A program made the translations under genes and the position numbers. Below are positions 1 to 5,346 of a DNA stretch of 5,346 bases, in pieces. The notes under the pieces were generated by a model that made no database searches, was not told the DNA's origin, and saw only the letters and a program-made list of their open reading frames with translations. The first letter of the stretch is position 1, and the number at the start of each line of letters is the position of its first letter. The stretch covers positions 1 to 5,346 of the forward strand of contig CAYINU010000095.1 of NCBI GenBank assembly GCA_964364855.1, given 5' to 3'. Origin of the DNA: CAYINU01 sp964364855. GTDB lineage: Bacteria; Margulisbacteria; Marinamargulisbacteria; CAYINU01.

Positions 1-99
1 GCTTTGCTAGGACACAACGACGTTACCAAATTGTACGGAACTTGTTTTGACCTCTTGGGCCGATTGGAAGGAGAACGTCATGTTCAAACAGTGGATTAA
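1..99 (+). CDS. Possible C-terminal end of an upstream gene (partial)
   Basis: Frame 1 is open from the first base to a TAA at 97-99, giving 32 codons that begin ALLGHNDVTKLYG and end ERHVQTVD. The composition looks protein-like, but I recognise no family and the piece is too short to assign one. If real, it overlaps the next gene (start at 80) by 20 bp and would contain that gene's ribosome binding site, an arrangement common in operons with translational coupling. Frame 3 is also open from base 3 to a TGA at 48-50 and is a competing candidate for the upstream gene's end. Frame 2 hits a stop almost at once (TAG at 8-10). Confidence 0.3.
   Translation, partial: ALLGHNDVTKLYGTCFDLLGRLEGERHVQTVD
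68..73 (+). promoter_or_regulatory. Ribosome binding site deciding the methyltransferase start
   Basis: AAGGAG lies 6 nt before the ATG at 80-82, a near-perfect Shine-Dalgarno sequence and spacing. This favours ATG 80 over the in-frame TTG at 47, which would add 11 residues but has no Shine-Dalgarno sequence at a useful distance. Confidence 0.8.
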
Positions 100-781
100 A
101 AGGCGTTTTGGCCAGCACAAATGGTATTGCCTGTTGCAGCAGTTCTATCTCAAATGGCGTCATATTCGGCACCGCATCTTTTTTGGGGGGCGTTTTCGGG
201 ATCGACTTATTTTGCGCTACTTCAATACCCACGAGGTGAGGAAGTTACATTTCTCCTCCGGCGAGAGGGTATTGCCGGGCTGGCTGAACACGGATTTGTA
301 TGTCGGCGATATTTATCTGAATGCGTTGGAGCCTTTTCCACTGCCACCTGCCAGTTTTGACGCCATCTATTCGCACCATGTCATCGAGCATTTTTCTCTG
401 GCCAATCTGGAGCGCATATTCGGCCAATTTTTACGTATTCTAAAACCGGGCGGTCGGATTCGGTTGGTGACCCCTTCACTTGCGGCGCTCATCCGGGCCT
501 ATCAGGAGGAAGAGCCGGCGTTGGTCCGCCATTACTGCGAGGGAGAACCCCTGACCACGCCAGCTGTCGCCTTTAATACATTGGTATTTAATGGTACGGA
601 ACACCGCTTCATTTTTGACGAGAAAACGCTGTCAGAATTGCTGTCCAAAATAGGGTACTCGGATGTCCGTTTTTATGCGTACAACCAGTCTGATGATACG
701 CTTTTTGAGGGTATCGATGACCATGGCTATGCCTTTATTGCGCAGTTGTCTTTGGCAGTAGAAGCGACTCGGGAGGTTTAG
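80..781 (+). CDS. Class I SAM-dependent methyltransferase, probably glycan-related
   Basis: The 233-residue product should transfer a methyl group from S-adenosylmethionine; the acceptor cannot be read from sequence. Residues 1-54 are rich in Arg, Lys and aromatics and may bind a membrane or nucleic acid, with no signal peptide or clear membrane segment. The Rossmann core follows: motif I region KLHFSSGERVLPGWLNTD (56-72), where the usual glycine-rich turn is a degenerate SSG; the strand-and-turn FDAIYSHHVIEH (93-104), typical of Methyltransf_11-like enzymes; LKPGGRIRLVTPS (121-133), the post-motif strand. The block GTEHRFIFDEKTLSELLSKIGY (172-193) resembles the C-terminal part of methyltransferases found in polysaccharide and lipopolysaccharide loci (family knowledge). 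The start is set by AAGGAG at 68-73. The stop codon overlaps that of the convergent UDP-glucose pyrophosphorylase gene by 4 bp. A methyltransferase fold is secure; a surface-glycan substrate is inference. Confidence 0.85.
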   Translation: MFKQWIKRRFGQHKWYCLLQQFYLKWRHIRHRIFFGGRFRDRLILRYFNTHEVRKLHFSSGERVLPGWLNTDLYVGDIYLNALEPFPLPPASFDAIYSHHVIEHFSLANLERIFGQFLRILKPGGRIRLVTPSLAALIRAYQEEEPALVRHYCEGEPLTTPAVAFNTLVFNGTEHRFIFDEKTLSELLSKIGYSDVRFYAYNQSDDTLFEGIDDHGYAFIAQLSLAVEATREV

Positions 782-2289
782 GCGTTCGTCAACGCAAATT
801 GGTTGGGCTGGTTTTGCACAAGCTTTAGTCCATGGGGTATCGCGCCTGGTACTTGAATGGTGGCATTTTCAAGTACTGTGCCGGGGGAGATAGTTAATTG
901 GAAACCCTGTTCCACTTTAATTTCGATGCGGCCCTTAAGCCCAACATTTTTTTCAATAAATACATCACCGCTGATGATCAGCACATGGACTGCGAGTAAG
1001 GAGATGTCCGGATCGATACGCCGCTCCAGTTCAAACACGGTATGAAATTCCGCACTCAACTGCACAAGAGGTACCCCTAGAGCAGGGTCTCGCTTCGGAT
1101 TGGGGCTGACAAAGCCATTTTCTGATTTGAGATAGATGTCCGATCGCAACACCCATAAATCCGCCGTCGTTTTGACCGGAATAAAGCGTGTCCGAGGCAC
1201 AACAATAGTGGCCGATCTTTCAAAAGCCGATATCGCAGCCCCCATTGCATGTTCTAGCTGCAATACGGGGACGCCGTGAACGGTTTTCCGGTTTTGAATG
1301 AGCGTAGGCTGCAGGCCTTCGGACAAGATTTTTTGTAAGGCCGTTAAGCGAATCCAAATATTGTTTGTGTTAAAAATAGGGAGATTCTGAAATGCTGAAA
1401 TGGCACCTGGATCTTGCGGGTCTACCTGGGCAATTTCTAGCAATGCTAAATGGCCGTCTCCCTCCGCAATAACAGATCCTCCCTTAATGTCGGCTTTTGT
1501 TTTGGGGGTCGTCTCCATGACAAAATCCAATTCGGCTTCCTGCATATAACCGAGAATCCCCGTGTCTACGGTGGCGCCCAGGTTGTCGGCATTTGAGATA
1601 AAACAAAAGGCTTTGCCTTCCCGCAGTTGTGTTTCGATCCAGTCGAATTTGGAAAAAATCGTATAGATGTCACCATGCCCCGGTGGGTACCATTCTGCTT
1701 TTGAATCTTCCTTTACAAGCAGTGGGACCGGTCGCTGGGGATTGCGGATATCCAGGCGTGGAAACTGATGTTGGATCAATTCGTGGTAAGCAAGCCCTGC
1801 CAGTATCTTGGCCGTATCGGACTGGGTATAAAACGAATTTAATAACCATAGCGGTAAAGAGACGCCATAGCGGCTTCCCAGGCTTTCCAGCTGGTGGGCA
1901 ATCGCTCCCAAAAACGTCTGGGTTTTGCTAATGGGGATTGCCGACTTGGCTCCATGGCAGCCCATCGAGGTTCCCAAGCCGCCGTTTAGTTTGACAACGG
2001 TTAACCGGTCCAACAGAGTTTGGCCGCTGGCCCGGTGGTCGGCGGTTGCTTCGAACAAGACGATATGGCTGTCTTCGCTGTTTAAGGCACGAATCTTGTC
2101 CGCTTCTATGTAAGGGGGCGTGCCTTCCAAATAAAGCTCTAGGAGTATTAAAAAATTCGTCAAAGTCGGAAGATCCACAACACCTTTGGTCGAAAATTTT
2201 TCGATGAATGGGGCGGCAATTTCAAGTGTTTTTTGGGAGAATTTTGCTTGCAATAATTCAAGCGTGGCATCTGTCATTTTGGCAGTCAT
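778..2289 (-). CDS. UTP--glucose-1-phosphate uridylyltransferase, eukaryotic-like UDPGP family
   Basis: This 503-residue cytosolic enzyme makes UDP-glucose and pyrophosphate from UTP and glucose 1-phosphate, supplying glucosyl donors for glycogen, glycolipid or surface-sugar synthesis. It belongs to the UDPGP family (eukaryotic UGP2 type), not to the unrelated bacterial GalU. Family motifs appear in order: the nucleotide loop KLNGGLGTSMGCHGAKS (100-116), NSFYTQSDT (151-159), EWYPPGHGDIY (199-209), SNADNLGATVD (232-242), METTPKTKADIKGGS (258-272), FNTNNIWI (306-313), LEHAMGAAISAF (345-356) and VPRTRFIPVKTTADLW (364-379) with the catalytic-region lysine K373. The remainder, from about 400, fits the C-terminal beta-helix domain. 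Length is normal for the family and no motif is broken. The start at 2289 has no clear Shine-Dalgarno; an in-frame ATG (Met5, 2277-2275) is an alternative, also without one. The gene diverges from the 23S gene and converges on the methyltransferase. UDPGP-type enzymes are known in Chlamydiae, which fits the rRNA. Confidence 0.95.
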   Translation of the reverse strand: MTAKMTDATLELLQAKFSQKTLEIAAPFIEKFSTKGVVDLPTLTNFLILLELYLEGTPPYIEADKIRALNSEDSHIVLFEATADHRASGQTLLDRLTVVKLNGGLGTSMGCHGAKSAIPISKTQTFLGAIAHQLESLGSRYGVSLPLWLLNSFYTQSDTAKILAGLAYHELIQHQFPRLDIRNPQRPVPLLVKEDSKAEWYPPGHGDIYTIFSKFDWIETQLREGKAFCFISNADNLGATVDTGILGYMQEAELDFVMETTPKTKADIKGGSVIAEGDGHLALLEIAQVDPQDPGAISAFQNLPIFNTNNIWIRLTALQKILSEGLQPTLIQNRKTVHGVPVLQLEHAMGAAISAFERSATIVVPRTRFIPVKTTADLWVLRSDIYLKSENGFVSPNPKRDPALGVPLVQLSAEFHTVFELERRIDPDISLLAVHVLIISGDVFIEKNVGLKGRIEIKVEQGFQLTISPGTVLENATIQVPGAIPHGLKLVQNQPNQFALTNA

Positions 2290-2354
2290 GATGGGCGATA
2301 TGGTAACAGAATTTTTACAGGCCTAAAACCACGGTAAAAATGTAAACGGAGGCC
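2290..2354. other. Divergent intergenic region between pyrophosphorylase and 23S promoter
   Basis: No gene is seen here. It must hold the promoter of the minus-strand gene unless that promoter lies further right. Reading the minus strand, TTTACC followed after 15 bp by TAAAAA is the best pair I find, and it is weak. On the plus strand the A-rich stretch at 2335-2346, just upstream of the 23S -35 box, could act as an UP element. Confidence 0.3.
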
Positions 2355-2383
2355 TTGACACTGGGTTTTCAATCCCTTATAGT
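2355..2383 (+). promoter_or_regulatory. Promoter of the 23S rRNA gene
   Basis: A perfect -35 hexamer TTGACA (2355-2360) is followed by a 17-bp spacer and a -10 hexamer TATAGT (2378-2383, 5 of 6 to consensus). Transcription would start near A2390, giving a leader of about 105 nt before 23S. The strength of the match is what is expected of a housekeeping-sigma rRNA promoter. Its position directly before 23S, with no 16S gene in between, implies that this rRNA gene is expressed independently. Confidence 0.8.
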
Positions 2384-2393
2384 TCGTTCACTT

Positions 2394-2411
2394 TTTGCAA
2401 CGGAATGCAAA
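2394..2411 (+). promoter_or_regulatory. Small leader hairpin, boxB-like
   Basis: TTTGCA at 2394-2399 pairs with TGCAAA at 2406-2411 around a loop of six bases (ACGGAA). It sits immediately before the boxA-like element, the same order (boxB then boxA) as in E. coli rRNA leaders. The pairing is seen; the role is inferred by analogy. Confidence 0.4.
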
Positions 2412-2423
2412 GCTCTTTGACAA
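2412..2423 (+). promoter_or_regulatory. boxA-like rRNA antitermination element
   Basis: GCTCTTTGACAA differs at one base from the E. coli rRNA boxA core GCTCTTTAACAA, which binds NusB-NusE to let RNA polymerase read through rRNA genes. It lies about 22 nt after the expected transcription start and about 73 nt before 23S, a suitable place in the nascent leader. The match is direct; function is inferred from the known element. Confidence 0.6.
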
Positions 2424-2725
2424 CTGAATAGACATTAAAAAAAGTTTCAAAAACAAATGGTAGGTAACTCCAATTGTTATGACTAAACCGCAGAAGGCAA
2501 GATACTAAGGGCGCATGGAGGATCCCTTGGCATACAGGCTGAAGAAGGACGTGGATAGCTGCGATAAGCCTCGGTGAGCTGCTACAAGCGTTGACCCGAG
2601 GATCTCCGAATGGGAAAACCCACGTGAGGTAATGCTCACGTATCCTTACCTGAATTCATAGGGTATGAGAAGGGTACCAGGTGAACTGAAACATCTTAGT
2701 AACCTGAGGAAAAGAAATCAAATGA

Positions 2726-2757
<32 letters not shown>

Positions 2758-2978
2758 GAGCCTAAACCTTAATAATGTTAGTAGCGAGCAAGCGCTGTTA
2801 TTAGGGTGTTGTAGGATATTTCGTTACACGGTTGCTCCCGTGTAGGTAAGTCAAAAAATCTTAGTTTAGTAAAAAAGAGCTGGGAAGCTCTGCCGTAGAG
2901 GGTGATAGCCCCGTATACGAAAGACTAAGATCTTACTAGAAGTACTCCTAAGTACCTCGAGGCACGAGAAACCTCGCG

Positions 2979-3012
<34 letters not shown>

Positions 3013-3634
3013 TTCCTGTATGACCGATAGTGAACGAGTACCGTGAGGGAAAGATGAAAAGAACCCCGGGAGGGGAGTGAAATAGAACGTGAAACCATGT
3101 GCCTACAAGCTGTCGGAGCAGAATATTTCTGTGACGGCGTGCCTATTGAAGAATGTGCCGGCGACTTAATGTCACTAGCAAGGTTAAGTTTTTATACGGA
3201 GCCGTAGCGAAAGCGAGTCTGAATAGGGCGATAAGTTAGTGGCATTAGACCCGAAACCCAGTGATCTATCCATGAGCAGGGTGAAGCGAGGGTAACACCT
3301 CGTGGAGGCCCGAACCGGTGTATGTTGAAAAATGCTCGGATGACTTGTGGATAGCGGAGAAATTCCAATCGAACTGGGAGATAGCTGGCTCTCCTCGAAA
3401 TGACTTTAGGGTCAGCCTCAGGTTAAGCGGTCTGGAGGTAGAGCACTGTTTGGGCTAGGGGGATTAACCGATCTTACCAAACCCAGGCAAACTCCGAATG
3501 CCAGATTTGCATACCTGGGAGTGAGTCTTAGGGGGCTAACCTCATAGGACAAAAGGGAAACAACCCTTGACCACCAGCTAAGGTCCCGAAATGTGTACTA
3601 AGTGGTAAAGGATGTGGGATTACTTAAACAACCA

Positions 3635-3666
<32 letters not shown>

Positions 3667-4446
3667 GAAAGCGTAACAGCTCACTGGTCGAGTGATCCTG
3701 TGCCGAAAATCTAACGGGGCTCAAGTACACTACCGAAGCTGTGGGATTGCGCAAGCAATCGGTAGAGGAGCGTTCTGTAGTAGGATGAAGTCAGATCGTT
3801 AGGTCTGGTGGACGAATCAGAAGTGAGAATGTCGGCATGAGTAACGAAAAAACAAGTGAGAATCTTGTTCACCGTAAGCCTAAGGTTTCCTGGGGAAGGT
3901 TCGTCCGCCCAGGGTTAGTCGGTGACTAAGGTGAGGCCGAAAGGCGTAGCTGATGTGCAACAGGTTAATATTCCTGTACTACCTACGAATCGTTATCAGC
4001 GATGGGGTGACGCAGAAGGATAGGTCAGCCACTTATTGGATTGTGGTGTAAGCCCGTAGGGGGAGAATTGAGGTAAATCCCTTTTCTCATATACCCTGAG
4101 AAGTGAATGCGAGCCGGTTTACCGGCGAAGTGACTGAGTCCACGCTGACAAGAAAAACCTCTAGTGAGAATCGTGGGTAACCGTACTAAAACCGACACAG
4201 GTAGGCGGGTAGAATATACCAAGGTGCGCGGGATAACTCTCGTTAAGGAACTCTGCAATTTAGCCTCGTAACTTCGGGAGAAGAGGTGCCTGAGTAATGT
4301 GTAAGTCCTCGCGACCCAAGCAAGAAAAGGTTGCAATAAACGGGCTCAAGCGACTGTTTACCAAAAACACAGGTCAGTGCTAAACCGTAAGGTGATGTAT
4401 ACTGGCTGACGCCTGCCCAGTGCTGGAAGGTTAATAGGAGATGTTC

Positions 4447-4567
4447 GGAGCGACCCATAAATGGTCTAGATCAAGGCAAATCGCGAATGAGACTCGCAGT
4501 TTAGCAGCGCTAAATGAGAATCGAATGCGTGATTTAACGCAGATATAGGCGATTTATGGGTTGCTCC
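4447..4567 (+). other. Helix 68 insertion, intervening-sequence-like stem-loop
   Basis: In E. coli and, from memory, chlamydial 23S rRNA, the tip of helix 68 is a short hairpin of about 20 nt between GATG and TTGATCGAAG. Here it is replaced by 121 nt. Bases 4447-4462 (GGAGCGACCCATAAAT) pair with 4552-4567 (ATTTATGGGTTGCTCC) to give 16 continuous base pairs with one G-U pair. The interior has smaller hairpins, TTTAGC/GCTAAA (4500-4505 with 4509-4514) and TGCGT/ACGCA (near 4527-4542), and no open reading frame. Such stems elsewhere in 23S (helices 25 and 45) are intervening sequences removed by RNase III without religation. Whether this one is cut or kept as a helix extension cannot be told from DNA. 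Confidence 0.8.
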
Positions 4568-4589
4568 AAAGCGTCGAATTGAAGCCCCA

Positions 4590-4624
<35 letters not shown>

Positions 4625-5271
4625 TAATAGCTAGCCTTAGTAAAACCGAACCATATGCGGGAAACTCCTCAAAAACGTCTTGTACTCATTGCCCGTTAGA
4701 CGGCAGTAGTAAAAATCAACGACGACACGGGGACAATCCGCAGGAAAGGTCCACCTCGCTTTGGCTAAGGTGGAAATCCTCAGAGACCAGATGTTCGGGG
4801 GTGTGTGATGGAGCTTGATTCACAGTGGATTACTGGATTTGTTGATGGCGAAGGATGCTTTTACGTGGGGATCAATCCCCATGCTGAACTGAGTTGTGGA
4901 TTCCAGGTTTTACCTGAATTCACGGTGGTTCAACATCAGCGTGACGTGCAGATTCTTCATGCGTTGAAGCGCCACTTTAAATGTGGCGTGGTTCGCACGA
5001 ATCACGGGGATAGATTGGCATACCGCTACCGCGTGCGTGATACGCAGCATCTGCTCACCATCATTATTCCTTTTTTCGAGAAACATCCGCTTAAAACCAA
5101 AAAACGGATCAATTTTGAGAAGTTTCGGCAGGTTCTGTTGTGTATGCAACGCAAGCAACACTTGACCGAAGAGGGAATCGCAAAAATCCGGTCAATCACA
5201 GAAAAAATGAATCGAGGCTCGGACACCTAAGATAGAGTCCAGCTTTCTCAGAAACTGAGAGAGATAAACTG
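4625..5271 (+). ncRNA. Group I intron at 23S position 1931 (L1931)
   Basis: This 647-nt ribozyme interrupts the conserved CCTAAGGT/AGCGAAATT junction just after U1931. P1 is the exon CTAAGGT (4618-4624) paired with the internal guide GCCTTAG (4634-4640), including the diagnostic U-G at the splice site; the last intron base is G5271. P10 can form between AGC (5272-5274) and GCT (4630-4632). Core helices traced by eye: P3 CCGAAC (4646-4651) with GTTCGG (4793-4798); P4 TGCGGG (4656-4661) with TCCGCA (4737-4742); a branched P5 region with TGCC.CGT/ACGGCA; P6a CCACCT (4751-4756) with AGGTGG (4768-4773); P7 GAC (4785-4787) with GTC (5237-5239), G4785-C5239 being the likely guanosine-binding pair; P8 GGTGT (4800-4804) with ACACC (5223-5227); P9 TCTCAG (5246-5251) with CTGAGA (5255-5260). 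All core parts are present. The endonuclease gene fills the P8 loop. Confidence 0.95.
4805..5230 (+). CDS. LAGLIDADG homing endonuclease encoded in the intron
   Basis: The 141-residue protein (140 if it starts at the ATG at 4808) would cut intron-less 23S genes near position 1931 so that repair copies the intron in. It has one LAGLIDADG motif, ITGFVDGEG (residues 9-17), with acidic residues D14 and E16 in the catalytic helix, so it should act as a homodimer, like I-CreI. The second half has PFFEKHPLKTKKRINFEKF (89-107) and a HLTEEGIAKIRSITEKMN tail (119-136), both typical of rRNA-intron members of the family. Length is normal and no frame is broken. The start is uncertain: GTG 4805 and ATG 4808 are adjacent and only GGGGG (4797-4801) resembles a ribosome binding site. 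The reading frame begins directly after the P8 5' strand, and its final codons GAC ACC TAA form the P8 3' strand and enter the joining segment before P7. Confidence 0.93.
   Translation: MMELDSQWITGFVDGEGCFYVGINPHAELSCGFQVLPEFTVVQHQRDVQILHALKRHFKCGVVRTNHGDRLAYRYRVRDTQHLLTIIIPFFEKHPLKTKKRINFEKFRQVLLCMQRKQHLTEEGIAKIRSITEKMNRGSDT

Positions 5272-5346
<75 letters not shown>

Noticed and set aside
47..79. TTG start at 47 for the methyltransferase
   Set aside because: The ATG at 80 has AAGGAG 6 nt upstream, while the TTG has no suitable signal and the extra 11 residues look unlike a family N-terminus.
782..795. Hairpin GCGTT-CGTC-AACGC right after the methyltransferase stop as a terminator
   Set aside because: Only 5 bp and no T-run on either strand follows, and it lies inside the 3' coding part of the opposite gene.
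857..2113. Plus-strand open frames at 857-1045, 1629-1931 and 1925-2113
   Set aside because: They are antisense to the full-length, motif-complete pyrophosphorylase gene and show no recognisable domains.
2452..2478. Inverted repeat AACAAATGG / CCAATTGTT in the 23S leader as a regulatory hairpin
   Set aside because: It has an internal mismatch and is AT-rich; it may belong to the 23S processing stem, whose other half lies outside the window, so no role can be supported.
2760..2940. Extra length in domain I of 23S as another intervening sequence
   Set aside because: Gram-positive and other non-enterobacterial 23S rRNAs have a similarly extended helix 16-18 region, so this is ordinary variation.
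4025..4458. Two overlapping minus-strand open frames (103 and 71 codons) inside 23S
   Set aside because: They lie antisense to conserved rRNA, have no ribosome binding site, and match the kind of spurious proteins often predicted opposite 23S genes.
4910..5226. Three other frames overlapping the endonuclease gene
   Set aside because: They are shadows of the LAGLIDADG coding frame, which has the motif and the expected length.

Overview
The window carries two protein genes, an almost complete 5' four-fifths of a 23S rRNA gene, and a homing-endonuclease-bearing group I intron inside that rRNA gene. It is most likely from a bacterium of the Chlamydiae, perhaps near the Simkania type. Three things point there: the 23S domain I sequence (ACTAAGGGCGC... 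start, extended H16-H18 region), a eukaryotic-like UDP-glucose pyrophosphorylase of the kind known in chlamydiae, and a LAGLIDADG group I intron at 23S position 1931, a site reported for Simkania and for organelles. This placement is inference from memory of these families, not a database match; another intracellular or candidate-phylum bacterium is not excluded.

Layout. Bases 1-99 may hold the last codons of an upstream gene. Bases 80-781 (+) encode a class I SAM-dependent methyltransferase of the kind often found with surface-glycan genes. Bases 778-2289 (-) encode a full-length UDPGP-family UTP-glucose-1-phosphate uridylyltransferase; the two genes converge and their stop codons overlap by 4 bp. 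Bases 2290-2495 form a divergent intergenic region containing a near-consensus promoter (TTGACA, 17 bp, TATAGT), a small hairpin and a boxA-like antitermination element, followed by 23S rRNA from about 2496 to beyond the window end. There is no 16S gene or tRNA directly upstream, so the 23S gene appears to be transcribed from its own promoter, unlinked from 16S.

Within 23S there are two insertions close together around helix 69. The first is a stem-loop of about 100 extra nucleotides that extends the tip of helix 68 (4447-4567, 16 bp closing stem), resembling an rRNA intervening sequence. The second is a 647-nt group I intron (4625-5271) exactly after U1931 (E. coli numbering), for which P1, P3, P4, P6, P7, P8, P9 and P10 can be traced by eye. 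Its P8 loop encodes a single-motif LAGLIDADG endonuclease (4805-5230) whose last codons and stop form part of the ribozyme core.

Functionally, the UDP-glucose enzyme and the methyltransferase could both serve glycan metabolism, but their opposite orientation argues against one operon. The rRNA part is a self-contained unit: promoter, antitermination leader, rRNA, and a mobile intron that should be able to splice and home unless it is one of the unspliced chlamydial type.
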